Positions 1 through 8,245 of a DNA stretch of 64,000 nucleotides are shown one piece after another; the stretch's first letter is position 1, and each line of letters begins with the position of its first letter. Where the stretch lies: the NCBI GenBank assembly GCA_035260485.1, contig DATFVC010000038.1, positions 1 through 64,000 on the forward strand, in the 5' to 3' direction. A program made the translations under genes and the position numbers. This stretch comes from VRUE01 sp035260485. Its GTDB lineage: Bacteria; Actinomycetota; Thermoleophilia; Solirubrobacterales; 70-9. Under the pieces are notes generated by a model. The model searched no databases. It was not told the origin of the DNA and saw only the letters and a list, made by a program, of their open reading frames with translations.

Positions 1-395
1 CGAACGCGGCGGGCGACAAGACCCTTCGGTCAGCCCAAGGGCGACGTCCGTAATGTTGGGTCAGCCCGTCGCGCCGAGGACGCTATGCCGGTCGGTGGAC
101 GTCGTCCACTGCCTTCGAGGAACCCAGTTCCCAATGTGTCGTGCAGTTGGGGGTGGTGGCTGGAAGGGGGGCATGTCGGTTCGGCTGCTGGCCCTTGCCC
201 GGAACTCTGGCGTCGCATCTGTCTTGCGGGCTGAGACTCTTGTGTCTGATGCCGAGCGGTTTGCTGGCTAGCTTGGGTTTGAGCTTCAGCGGTTTCTCGG
301 AGGCCGAGGCAAGGTGCGGAGCCCTCCATGCGAGTAGACAGCCCCGCAACCTCCCTGTGGCCTGCGCCCCGGCCCCCGAGAAACCGCTCCCCGTC
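1..395. other. Left edge without a convincing gene
   Basis: No reading frame here shows sustained protein-like composition; the open frames are Arg/Ser/Pro-rich antisense artefacts of GC-rich DNA. I see no tRNA, insertion-sequence end or array. It may be the decayed flank of the accessory region. Confidence 0.4.
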
Positions 396-670
396 CTAGG
401 AGACACCCCCAAGCAGCTCGTCAAAGCGCACAGCCGCCCGGCTCGGCGCGAGGCGTTGGCGAGCAGCCCGTCGCGGCTCAGCTCCCGTACAGCACGCTCC
501 ACAGCGTCCTGTTCGCAGCTCCGCAGATCGGTCTCCACCCGAAGGGCAAGCTCCAAGATCGTCAGCTGCGCCGGGTGCAGGAACAAGACCTGCGTGAGGA
601 CTGAGCGTTCCATGATCTCGTCCTCGTGAGAGGGCGGAAGCAAGCTCCGCCGGATATCGTCGTCGTGCAT
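396..670 (-). pseudogene. Small winged-helix-like protein, frameshifted
   Basis: From an ATG at 670, with AAAGGAG nine bases ahead, the first frame reads MHDDDIRRSLLPPSHEDEI and then helical segments including LALRVETDLRS and DAVERAVRELSRDGLL. This resembles a small winged-helix domain of the kind common in actinobacteria. The frame loses sense after GLLANAS, while the adjacent frame resumes with LAPSRAAVRFDELLGGVS and stops at 396. The span is 275 bases, one short of a whole codon number, so one base appears to be missing near 450-475. The restored product would be about 91 residues. It is divergent from the XRE gene at 825 across a palindrome. The cause may be decay or a base-calling error. 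Its target is unknown. Confidence 0.55.
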
Positions 671-754
671 GGGAAAGCACTCCTTTCCTGTGCCACGCCC
701 CCGGCTGTTAGCGCAGCGCGGGGGCACTTCGTTTGCGGTCGCGCGAGCGTAGCA

Positions 755-778
755 GGACTAGTGGAGCTTTACTAGTCC
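755..778. promoter_or_regulatory. Perfect inverted repeat GGACTAGT-8-ACTAGTCC
   Basis: Two 8-base arms, GGACTAGT and ACTAGTCC, are separated by 8 bases in the gap between the divergent winged-helix and XRE genes. The position and symmetry fit an operator for a dimeric HTH protein, probably one of the two neighbours. Binding is inferred, not shown. Confidence 0.45.
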
Positions 779-824
779 GATCTCGCCTGGCGAGCCTCGC
801 CTACATTTGAGAGCGTGTCCGGTC

Positions 825-1070
825 ATGGGAGGACCAGATCAGCCACAACCCGCCCTCGGAGAGGCTGTTCGCCAGTTCCGCGAGAAGCGCGGCATCACCC
901 AGGAACGCTTGGCAAATGATGCGGGAGTCACGACCGGCACCGTGTCCCTGGTAGAGCGAGGACAATCAAATCCGGCGTGGGGCACTGTCAAGTCAATAGC
1001 CAATGGGCTTGGCGTTTCGATAGTTGAGTTGGCAAAGCTCGCTAGCGATCTCGAAGGACAGAGCAGTTGA
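825..1070 (+). CDS. XRE-family HTH transcriptional regulator
   Basis: An 81-residue single-domain protein. Its HTH core reads LGEAVRQFREKRGITQERLA, then NDAGVTTGTVSLVERGQSNP and a closing helix, WGTVKSIANGLGVSIVELAK. This is the Cro/C1 fold with recognition helix TTGTVSLVERG. I prefer the ATG at 825; an in-frame TTG at 807 would add six residues, and neither has a strong ribosome site. There is no sensor domain, so it is probably a simple DNA-binding repressor. A palindrome at 755-778 just upstream is a candidate autoregulatory operator. Confidence 0.8.
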   Translation: MGGPDQPQPALGEAVRQFREKRGITQERLANDAGVTTGTVSLVERGQSNPAWGTVKSIANGLGVSIVELAKLASDLEGQSS

Positions 1071-1082
1071 TTACGCCTTGGT

Positions 1083-2531
1083 CTAGGGGAGATGTGATTT
1101 CCAAGGTACTTTTGTAGACAAGACTACGTCCCCTGCGCCGTCATCGGGAGAAAGCGTGGCTACCATCGGAGGAAGCGCGATGGCGCTCGGTGATGGCAGG
1201 CGGTCATTGGAAGTTGAATCAAAGACAAACTCTGCCAGTACCGATGGTTTGCCCAGACTACGCTTTTCTCGATCGTGGGCCTCTACCACCCATACCCAAT
1301 GAGCAAGCCTCGCTAGTCGCAAGATGCGCTCGGCATCAGCTCCCCGCTGCTTGTCCAGTACCCCCTCCTTATAGCCAAGATTTGAGCGCAGAAATGTACG
1401 AAGGCTAATTTCTCCTCGCGAAAGAGACTCCGATAGGGTCCGCCAGGGCGCTGGTGCACCTTTACGGTTGCCGTAGGCTCTGATCTGCAGATAGGCTGCA
1501 CTCTCAGCAGACTCACCACTCAAATAGACCTTGGGTGGCAGCGGGACCATAATGGACTGCCAAGGCGCGCGGTGATCCGTAAAAGGAGACGTGATGGTCT
1601 CATATGGTCCCCACTGATCATCACAGGCAATAAAGCGGATTCGTTTTCCCTCACGGAACCAACCCACAATGACAAAGGCATGGTTGTAGGTGCCGATGAG
1701 GACTGGGAAGCCAGCGTTGAGATAGCGGCAAATTACGCTGAAAATGCGAGTATCCCAATAGCCGGGTGGGCCGGGCTTGACTGGTGGATTCTCAACTCCT
1801 TGGACCACCGGCATCTTTGACAGGCCGTAGAACAATGCAGGTTGGCCTGTGGCGGCAAAGATTGCCTGAATTTGATTGAGAGTCAAGCCTGGAGAAGGTA
1901 GATCTCGCTCCGTTGTAAAAGCGGATGGCGACATGTCTACTAGCTGTGCCGTGAGTTGGCGTCCGGCCAGGCCTTTGAGATGGGCGGAGTAATGGCACAT
2001 CCATGCAGCTACATGAGCGCAGCGTAGAAACTCACCATCTTGCTCGTAAAATGGTGCTCCAGTAACGGTTAGCGGCGTTCCAAAGAGCGATACGTGATCT
2101 GTAGCTAACGTCAGGACTGCATTCAAAAGCCTTTTGGGTGGCTTTAGCATTGTTCGGCCTACGCGACCATTTCCAGAGGAGCGGCCTATTGGCTTCAATG
2201 TTGAGTAGCCGATGTAGCCTGAGTTTTCGGGTAGGCGGTGTAGGTCGTCGGGTCTGAGCCGGCGGCGGAAGAAATGAAGACGCCTCGCGAACGCCGGGGT
2301 GTCTGCGAAGCGCTGCGACCAGAACGCGGAGTACTCGCTGCGAAAGTCTGGATCTACGTAGCGATTCTCCTCAACCACTGATCGGCAGCGGTTCGCGCGA
2401 GCGATCTCATAGACCCGAGCTAGGGGATCATTCGGCCGTGCGTCGTAGCGCTTGAGGAGGACTTGCCAGTCCTTATCTGAAGCGGGTGCATGAAGCCACC
2501 CGTGTGTATTCGGCGCCACCCAGGAGTCCAT
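1083..2531 (-). CDS. Papain/C39-like cysteine peptidase fold protein, unknown role
   Basis: A 482-residue protein with no signal peptide. The middle holds the ordered pieces of a papain-like (C39-type) fold: a Cys-containing helix start (RCAHVAAWMCHYSAHLKG, about residues 170-187), a His strand (YNHAFVIVGWFREG, about 283-296) and an acidic strand (IACDDQWGPYE, about 302-312). These suit a Cys-His-Asp triad. The N-terminal 150 residues and C-terminal 120 are unassigned. Base composition is visibly less GC-rich than the chromosomal genes to the right, suggesting acquisition. It follows a 66-residue gene by 12 bases and ends close to the XRE gene. It lies in an accessory block with defence-type genes, but peptidase activity and any defence role are inference. 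Confidence 0.6.
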   Translation of the reverse strand: MDSWVAPNTHGWLHAPASDKDWQVLLKRYDARPNDPLARVYEIARANRCRSVVEENRYVDPDFRSEYSAFWSQRFADTPAFARRLHFFRRRLRPDDLHRLPENSGYIGYSTLKPIGRSSGNGRVGRTMLKPPKRLLNAVLTLATDHVSLFGTPLTVTGAPFYEQDGEFLRCAHVAAWMCHYSAHLKGLAGRQLTAQLVDMSPSAFTTERDLPSPGLTLNQIQAIFAATGQPALFYGLSKMPVVQGVENPPVKPGPPGYWDTRIFSVICRYLNAGFPVLIGTYNHAFVIVGWFREGKRIRFIACDDQWGPYETITSPFTDHRAPWQSIMVPLPPKVYLSGESAESAAYLQIRAYGNRKGAPAPWRTLSESLSRGEISLRTFLRSNLGYKEGVLDKQRGADAERILRLARLAHWVWVVEAHDREKRSLGKPSVLAEFVFDSTSNDRLPSPSAIALPPMVATLSPDDGAGDVVLSTKVPWKSHLP

Positions 2532-2543
2532 TCCTGGGAAAAG

Positions 2544-2744
2544 TTAGTTGATATGGAGAAGTCCCTCGTGACGCTCGGCGTTGCGCCGTGCGTCAACAAC
2601 GGATTGCTGAGCATCTTGGTAGGCGGCTTGTTCCTCCGTAGAAACAGATCGCTGGGCCTCGTTGAGGTCCTCAAAGATCAGTTTCGACAGCCGTTTGGGG
2701 CTCTCTTTCCGAGTCTGTTTGGCGTTGGACGCGATCGTTCTCAT
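2544..2744 (-). CDS. Small charged helical protein, start uncertain
   Basis: From the ATG at 2744 the product is 66 residues, mostly charged helix (SKLIFEDLNEAQRSVSTEEQ, then AAYQDAQQSVVDARRNAERH), possibly a coiled coil. The frame stays open upstream past the palindrome at 2801-2820, so a TTG near 2795 is also possible. It ends 12 bases before the papain-like gene and is probably co-transcribed with it. I do not recognise a family. It is divergent from the RHH-like gene at 2854. Confidence 0.45.
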   Translation of the reverse strand: MRTIASNAKQTRKESPKRLSKLIFEDLNEAQRSVSTEEQAAYQDAQQSVVDARRNAERHEGLLHIN

Positions 2745-2800
2745 CTCCTTGAGCGCTTCAGACCATATCCATTGAGCTTCAGCGGGCGGTTCCAAGGTGC

Positions 2801-2820
2801 TGTGCTCAGTACTGAGCACA
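2801..2820. promoter_or_regulatory. Perfect 20-bp palindrome, likely operator
   Basis: TGTGCTCAGTACTGAGCACA is its own reverse complement over all 20 bases. It lies between the minus-strand small gene and the plus-strand RHH-like gene at 2854, where it could control both directions. Such a site suits a dimeric ribbon-helix-helix protein. This is inferred. Confidence 0.6.
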
Positions 2821-2853
2821 AAGTACAGGCTACCTGCTACAACGGACGAAGAG

Positions 2854-3141
2854 ATGGCGTCGCAAAAGAAGCAAGTCGCTACCCGAGTGTCGTCGGATGT
2901 CTGGGAAGTCCTGCAGATTGGTCTGCTGGTCGAGGGGGCGGACACGATGCAGGATCTACTTCAGCCGGTGGTTGAGGCGTACGCAGAAGAGCTCGAAAAG
3001 GCTGAGGAGGTGCAGGCAATTCGGGCCAATGCGCGAAAATTCCAAGACCGCAAACGCGGGATCACGCGCCTGCAGTCCACTCGATCAGAAAAGTCCAAGC
3101 CTCATCGCCGTGGCAGGGGGGCAGCCAAAGACTCGGCTTAA
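2854..3141 (+). CDS. Ribbon-helix-helix-like small regulator
   Basis: A 95-residue protein starting MASQKKQVATRVSSDVWEVL. A short basic strand (KKQVATRVSSD) is followed by two helices (VWEVLQIGLLVEGADT and MQDLLQPVVEAYAEELEKAE), the order seen in ribbon-helix-helix DNA-binding proteins. The C-terminal 45 residues are strongly basic. The ATG at 2854 removes an unlikely N-terminal extension that would be read through the palindrome. It ends 16 bases before the convergent ImmA/IrrE gene. It could be an antitoxin-type autoregulator acting at 2801-2820. The family call rests on pattern only. Confidence 0.55.
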   Translation: MASQKKQVATRVSSDVWEVLQIGLLVEGADTMQDLLQPVVEAYAEELEKAEEVQAIRANARKFQDRKRGITRLQSTRSEKSKPHRRGRGAAKDSA

Positions 3142-3157
3142 GTCGAGTAAGGGCGGG

Positions 3158-3733
3158 CTACACCGCGCTGGCGCGGCTGCGCCGAGCCCGGGCGACCCTC
3201 TTCTTGGCACCGGTGACATTGACCCGGTAGCGCAGTAGCTTCGGCGTAATCCCGTAATTGGCGGCAGCCTCGCGCTCGGAGAGTCCACGGCGAACCACGT
3301 CCATCGCCGCCTCCTCAGTAAGCAGAAGTGCCGCACCGAGGAACCGCGCCTCCTCCTCATGGTCCTCGTTGAGATGGCGACAGCCAAACGGGTCAAAGGC
3401 TGGGGCGGGGGGATGGTGCAGCAAGGCGTGCGCCGCCTCGTGGGTGATGTCGCTCGTCTGACGACCGGGATGGTGGGCGTCGTTGTAGACGATCACCCGC
3501 TTGTTCCCGCAGAAGACGGTCACAGCCGAGAAGGCGCCTCGGTCGATGAAGCAGAGCTGGCGGACCTCGGTGGGGATCGTCGCGGCATAGTCGGAGAGCG
3601 GGATCGCCGGGATCGCAAGCTGCTCGACCAAGGCCAGTGGTTGGAGGCAATCAAGCCCGCCGAGCCCGAGGTCGGCCCGCACTTCGGCGGCCAGCTCGTG
3701 CGCTTCGCTCTTGAAGCCGCGACGAAAGGCCAT
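3158..3733 (-). CDS. ImmA/IrrE family metallopeptidase
   Basis: A 191-residue protein with the zinc-protease motif HEAAHALLHH (about residues 99-108) in the setting typical of COG2856: an N-terminal helical region, a strand with VIVYNDAHHPGRQTSDITHE, and a downstream acidic region (HLNEDHEEEARFLGAALLL) supplying the third ligand. These enzymes usually cleave or inactivate a partner HTH repressor when triggered by stress or foreign DNA. It begins five bases after the stop of the XRE gene at 3739, so the two form one operon. The tail is very basic (KKRVARARRSRASAV), which could bind nucleic acid. The true start is probably ATG 3733. Confidence 0.85.
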   Translation of the reverse strand: MAFRRGFKSEAHELAAEVRADLGLGGLDCLQPLALVEQLAIPAIPLSDYAATIPTEVRQLCFIDRGAFSAVTVFCGNKRVIVYNDAHHPGRQTSDITHEAAHALLHHPPAPAFDPFGCRHLNEDHEEEARFLGAALLLTEEAAMDVVRRGLSEREAAANYGITPKLLRYRVNVTGAKKRVARARRSRASAV

Positions 3734-3738
3734 CGCGG

Positions 3739-4092
3739 CTAGGAGTCCTTGAATCGCTCGTAGGTGGCCTTGATCACGGCGTCGAGCGCATCGGCGCTCT
3801 CGGGGCTGAGGTGAGAATCGCTTCGCAGGTAGGTCGAGATCATCGCCAATGGCTCCGCCTGGCCACTCTGGTTCTTTTCGGAGCGGATGTAGTTGTCGGC
3901 ATCGAGTCCGCTCCAGGCGCAAAGGGCGGCGAGGCTGTCGACATCGGGTCGCTTGCCCTGACCCATCCGCGTCAGGGTCGAAGCGCTCACTTTGGCCTCA
4001 GAGGCGACCTTCTTCCAGGTCAGATTGTGCGCTTGGCGCTGAGCGTCCAGTGCGGCGTAGAAGGCCACGACGTCGAAGCTTGCTCTTGACAT
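3739..4092 (-). CDS. XRE-family repressor partnered with ImmA/IrrE
   Basis: A 117-residue protein. Residues about 8-65 form a Cro/C1-type HTH (TWKKVASEAKVSASTLTRMG, then QGKRPDVDSLAALCAWSGLD). The C-terminal 50 residues are helical and may hold the site acted on by the peptidase downstream. The start at 4092 has GGGGAGAG just upstream; an earlier in-frame ATG at 4119 is less likely. It is divergent from the ubiquitin-like operon, with a near-palindrome at 4114-4138 between them. A role as repressor of one or both directions is the standard expectation for XRE-ImmA pairs, but here it is inference. Confidence 0.8.
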   Translation of the reverse strand: MSRASFDVVAFYAALDAQRQAHNLTWKKVASEAKVSASTLTRMGQGKRPDVDSLAALCAWSGLDADNYIRSEKNQSGQAEPLAMISTYLRSDSHLSPESADALDAVIKATYERFKDS

Positions 4093-4113
4093 ATCTCTCC
4101 CCTGGTTCGATTC

Positions 4114-4138
4114 TTGCAATCTACAAGCAGATATGCAA
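4114..4138. promoter_or_regulatory. Near-palindromic operator candidate
   Basis: TTGCAATCT and AGATATGCAA face each other across six bases in the divergent gap between the XRE-ImmA pair and the ubiquitin-like operon. The two arms are complementary except for one extra base. It probably binds the XRE protein encoded at 3739-4092. Confidence 0.4.
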
Positions 4139-4231
4139 CGCTTCTGCAGGCTTAATTCGAGACTAGCAATTGATCATTACGACAGCAACGCAGTCGGTCC
4201 TGTCTCGAGCCGACGGCGTGGAGAGGATCAG

Positions 4232-4510
4232 ATGTCCAGCAAGGTGGAGCAAAAGCAGAACAAGAAGCTAAAGGTTCGGGTCAACTACGGGGGGCGCGAG
4301 CATCCCTTCCACCCCGAGCCCGAGGAGTTGGCCGGAGCGTTGCGCGAGGAAGCGATGGACTTCTTCGGGATTGTCGCCGACCGCGAACAGCTGCGTCTCT
4401 ATAGGTCCGACAACAGCGAGTTGGCTGATGGAACCGCGCTCGGCGCCTATGACCTGGCCAAGGACGAGGTGCTGATCCTGCGTCAGCCCCAGGGGGGCGG
4501 GCGGTGCTGA
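4232..4510 (+). CDS. Ubiquitin-like modifier protein
   Basis: A 92-residue protein starting MSSKVEQKQNKKLKVRVNYG, with GGAGAGG eight bases ahead of the ATG. After a lysine-rich 14-residue tail come the strands of a beta-grasp fold (KVRVNYGGREHPF, then helix EELAGALREEAMDFFGI, then QLRLYRSDN and DEVLILRQP). It ends QGGGRC, that is, a di-glycine followed by two residues. Eukaryote-like bacterial ubiquitin relatives often carry such a short tail, which a JAB protease removes to expose the Gly-Gly. The next gene is a JAB protease that starts inside this stop codon, and the third gene is an E1. Conjugation to a target is therefore likely. No experiment is implied. Confidence 0.8.
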   Translation: MSSKVEQKQNKKLKVRVNYGGREHPFHPEPEELAGALREEAMDFFGIVADREQLRLYRSDNSELADGTALGAYDLAKDEVLILRQPQGGGRC

Positions 4511-4950
4511 GAGTCAGCACCAAGATTCTGTCTGACTCCTTCGAGGTCTTCCGTTCCTGCGGAGGCGGGCGGGCTGAGTGCGTCGCCTATTGGCTGGGCC
4601 CGGGCGGCGAGGACACCTTGGTTGACCAGGTTGTGCATCCCAGGCACAGTGCCCACGCTGGTGGCTACGATGTCGACGGCAGCTGGCAGAACGAGCTCTG
4701 GCTGCGGCTCGCCCGCGAGGATCGGCGCTTGTTGGCGCAGGTCCACACGCACCCCGGGGAGGCATATCACTCTCACCGGGACGACGAAATGGCGGCTCTG
4801 CAGACGCCTGGTTTTTTCTCCTTGGTAGTGCCGGACTTCGCCCTAGGCGAGATTTCCCTGCGCGGGACCTATCTGGCCGAACGGGCCGGAGACGGGAGGT
4901 GGCTGGCGGTCGACACCACGAAGAGGATCGCTATCGAGAGCGGCTCTTGA
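4504..4950 (+). CDS. JAB/JAMM (Mov34-type) metalloprotease
   Basis: A 148-residue single-domain protein starting with GTG at 4504, overlapping the ubiquitin-like gene by seven bases. It carries the full JAMM zinc motif: an upstream Glu in AECVAYWLG (about residue 25) and HTHPGEAYHSHRDD (about 82-95), giving His-x-His-x10-Asp with the Ser preceding. In bacterial operons of this type the enzyme trims the modifier C-terminus or removes it from targets. The substrate here is probably the GGGRC tail of the gene upstream. The stop overlaps the ATG of the E1-like gene (TGATG), indicating translational coupling. Confidence 0.85.
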   Translation: MLRVSTKILSDSFEVFRSCGGGRAECVAYWLGPGGEDTLVDQVVHPRHSAHAGGYDVDGSWQNELWLRLAREDRRLLAQVHTHPGEAYHSHRDDEMAALQTPGFFSLVVPDFALGEISLRGTYLAERAGDGRWLAVDTTKRIAIESGS

Positions 4951-6269
4951 TGGAGATCACGGCAGCGGATGCGCTGACTAGGACGAGCCGGCTTGTTAAC
5001 GAGCAGTTCTTCGCCGGGGCGGCCGAGTCCACAAGGATCGGCGCGGCACTGCCCCGGCTGAACGTGGTGGTTAATTGCGACGCCGCCAACGCCGAAACAG
5101 AAAACGGCCAGCAGGTGATCATCAACCTGGCGTTGCTGGTTGCGCGGATGGGAATCCGCGTCGAGCTGGACCTACCCGAGGTACCGCTCTTGAGACCTCG
5201 GCCGCCGCTATGCCGTGAGGGCCTAGTCTCGGCGCTGATTGAGCTCGGCCGCGATCTTGTTCCCGACGCCGAGATCGCCGCCCGAGGGGCGGGGTATCCG
5301 TGTCTGGAGTTCGTGATCGGTGACACTCCCTACCTGTCACCTGGCGTGGCGGTACGGGTCTGCGGCGATGAGTGGAGCCTCGAGCTCAGCAATGCGAATA
5401 CTGATGTTGGGTGCCGGTGGGGCGACGGCCTGCCGTTCGGTGCCTTCGCTGCCGCTGGTGCCGGGGCGGCCGAGGCACTGCGGGCGGCCCTCGGCCCGCT
5501 GGCGAAGCTGGTGGGAGCCCCCCTGCAGGTACAACCTCACCGCTTGGAGGTGGGCGTTTCGATCTCCTGCGACCTTCGCGACTACTTTCCGGAACTCTCT
5601 GCCGGGGTGCCTGAACTGGGACGGCTCGATGCGGTCAGCGGTGGTGCGATCGTCAGTAACGCGGTGGCCGTACTGCGTGGGGCCGACGCGTCGTCGCAGC
5701 TGCGGGTGATCGAGAGCGACGTTCTGGAGGCAAGCAACCTGAACCGCTACTACTACTCGCGGGGCCGCGAAATCATGCTGCCCAAGACCGACCACCTGAT
5801 CTCCCAGAGTGACGAGAGCTTCAAGATCGAAGGCATGAGGTTGCGGCTGGAGGCGGAGACCTTGGCAGACGTGGGTGCGTTGACCGATCGGGTGATGGTG
5901 GGTGTCGATCACATCCCATCCCGATGGCTGGTTCAGGAAGCGGCACCTGCCTGGGTGGGGGTCGGGGCGACCCAGAGCCTTTCGACCCTGGTCTCCTCCC
6001 ATCGCCCGGCCGAGCCGTGCGCGGGCTGCTTGCATCCGCGTCCGCTCCCGGCCGACTCCGAAGCGGCGACTATCTCCTTTGTCTCATTCTGGGCCGGCCT
6101 GCTGCTGGCCATGGAACTGCTTTGCGAGGTCGAGGGTCAGCGGCCGGCGGCACAATCCATCTACTGCGAACCTTTCGGCTACAACGGCCCCCATCTGATG
6201 CGACTTGACGTTGCGGCTCAACCACAATGCCCAGTGAGATGTTTGGCCTCGCGTAAGCGAGCAGCCTGA
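4950..6269 (+). CDS. E1/ThiF-like adenylating enzyme with N-terminal extension
   Basis: A 439-residue protein; the ATG at 4950 overlaps the protease stop. The C-terminal half is ThiF/E1-like: a Rossmann start with a degenerate glycine motif (DAVSGGAIVSNAVAVL, about residues 230-245), ESDVLEASNLNRYYYSRG with the NLNR signature, PKTDHL supplying a Lys, VGVDHIPSRW with the second conserved Asp, and CAGCLHP plus CPVRC as zinc-ligand pairs. The first 225 residues are unassigned; they contain a hydrophobic strand-helix region (NVVVNCD, VIINLALLVARMG) and may be a second domain. No separate E2 gene is visible. The enzyme should adenylate the Gly-Gly end of the modifier. It ends about 30 bases before a remnant of a toxin-antitoxin cassette leader. 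Confidence 0.75.
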   Translation: MEITAADALTRTSRLVNEQFFAGAAESTRIGAALPRLNVVVNCDAANAETENGQQVIINLALLVARMGIRVELDLPEVPLLRPRPPLCREGLVSALIELGRDLVPDAEIAARGAGYPCLEFVIGDTPYLSPGVAVRVCGDEWSLELSNANTDVGCRWGDGLPFGAFAAAGAGAAEALRAALGPLAKLVGAPLQVQPHRLEVGVSISCDLRDYFPELSAGVPELGRLDAVSGGAIVSNAVAVLRGADASSQLRVIESDVLEASNLNRYYYSRGREIMLPKTDHLISQSDESFKIEGMRLRLEAETLADVGALTDRVMVGVDHIPSRWLVQEAAPAWVGVGATQSLSTLVSSHRPAEPCAGCLHPRPLPADSEAATISFVSFWAGLLLAMELLCEVEGQRPAAQSIYCEPFGYNGPHLMRLDVAAQPQCPVRCLASRKRAA

Positions 6270-6297
6270 ATGAAAACGAAAGGGTGGAGAAGGGCCC

Positions 6298-6329
6298 ATT
6301 GGGCAGCAAGCGATCCTCGCTGCCCAAAT
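6298..6329. repeat. Cassette leader palindrome with no gene behind it
   Basis: ATTGGGCAGC and GCTGCCCAAAT face each other as in the leaders of the three nucleotidyltransferase cassettes to the right. Here the minus-strand gene that should follow is absent and the end of the E1-like gene takes its place. It marks a truncated fourth cassette or an insertion boundary. Confidence 0.55.
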
Positions 6330-6424
6330 CGACGCCCATTGTGCGTAATTGAAGGTAATTCGCAGCCCGTGCGTCACGAGGTGCATCGGCTTTGCGAAGC
6401 CGAAAACGCCCACTCGTCCAACTC

Positions 6425-6894
<470 letters not shown>

Positions 6895-6920
<26 letters not shown>

Positions 6921-7212
6921 CGCGCATGGCGTGGTAGACCATCGTCCCCGGAACCTTTGCTCGCCGTGCTGCCGACGCCTCGTCGAGAACGATGATGTCG
7001 ACTGGCAGGAGGATGTCGTCAAGGGCGTGGCGGAGGCGGTCCCACTCTTTGAATCGGTTCTCCACCTCCGGCTCGATGACGAGAAAGTCAACATCGCTGT
7101 CGGGTCGCTCCTCTCCGCGAGCGTGGGAGCCGAACAGGATCACCTTGGAGTCAACGCCGGCAGCCTCGGCCAGCGCCTTTCCGGCTTGGTCGACCAAGTC
7201 GCGAGATGCCAT
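6895..7212 (-). CDS. mntA: Minimal nucleotidyltransferase antitoxin (MntA-like)
   Basis: A 105-residue protein with the nucleotidyltransferase motif FGSHARGEERPDSDVDFLVI (about residues 30-49), giving the GS...SDxD metal site, and a third acidic strand, PVDIIVLDE (about 71-79). In HEPN-MNT pairs this enzyme modifies the HEPN protein and silences it. It sits immediately upstream of the HEPN gene at 6456. No ribosome site precedes the ATG at 7212, but TACCGT lies six bases before it, so the transcript may start at or near the ATG. Confidence 0.8.
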
Positions 7213-7218
7213 GTCGAC

Positions 7219-7282
7219 ACGGTAGCGGAGCATCCTGCGGACGATGCAATTCATTGGGCAGCGGGTCGTTCTCGCTGCCCAA
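7219..7282 (-). promoter_or_regulatory. Cassette promoter and palindrome, copy 1
   Basis: On the minus strand, a palindrome TTGGGCAGCG...CGCTGCCCAA (7282-7254) is followed by GCTCCGCTACCGTGT, with TACCGT at 7224-7219 ending six bases before the ATG. TANNNT at this distance is the pattern of leaderless actinobacterial genes. The same arrangement recurs at 8145-8196 and 8794-8845. Confidence 0.5.
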
Positions 7283-7380
7283 AACGGAATAGAACCAGGG
7301 CAATCGACGGGAATAGGCCGCCGCACGAAGCACCGCACAGACCGCTGTGTAGAGCCGAAAACGCGCACTCCTCCAGCTCG

Positions 7381-7814
<434 letters not shown>

Positions 7815-7834
<20 letters not shown>

Positions 7835-8138
7835 TGACTTTCCCCTCACACAGAGCATCGTGGATCATCGTGCCCGGAAGGCCCCCCCATTCGCGCACGT
7901 GGTCTTCGCTGGCGACCACCACATCTGCGGGTACACCAAGCTCGCCGACGAGCTTCGCGAGCCGCACCGACTCGCCAAAGTGATCCTCCACCTCCGGCTC
8001 GATCACCAGGAAATCGAAGTCGCTGTCGGGCTTCTCCTCACCGCGGGCGTAGGAGCCGAACAGGATGACCTTGGAGTCGGCTCCGGCAGCCTCCGCCAGC
8101 GCCACCCCGGCTTTGTCGATCAGGTCGCGAGATGCCAT
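7815..8138 (-). CDS. mntA: Minimal nucleotidyltransferase antitoxin (MntA-like), second copy
   Basis: A 107-residue paralogue of the gene at 6895. It shares MASRDLIDKAGVALAEAAGA and the motif FGSYARGEEKPDSDFDFLVI; its third acidic strand is weaker (PADVVVASED). The identical N-terminus and leader indicate duplication of a cassette rather than independent capture. Its HEPN partner at 7398 is frameshifted. Confidence 0.8.
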
Positions 8139-8144
8139 GGCGAC

Positions 8145-8196
8145 ACGGTAGCGGAGCAAGCTGCCGACAATGCAATCCAATGGGCAGCCGCCGCCC
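8145..8196 (-). promoter_or_regulatory. Cassette promoter and palindrome, copy 2
   Basis: TACCGT at 8150-8145 ends six bases before the ATG at 8138, within the same GCTCCGCTACCGTGT string as copy 1. The palindrome upstream (TGGGC...GCCCA, 8181-8196) is shortened. Confidence 0.5.
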
Positions 8197-8245
8197 AAAT
8201 CCACGTCAAATCGCGTGTAATCGAACCAAATCCGCAATGCAGAGA

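Noticed and set aside
4101..4115. A T-arm-like GGTTCGATTC upstream of the UBL operon that might be the missing tRNA 3' half
   Set aside because: The flanking bases do not form a T-stem and no acceptor strand complementary to GCCCCGA follows.
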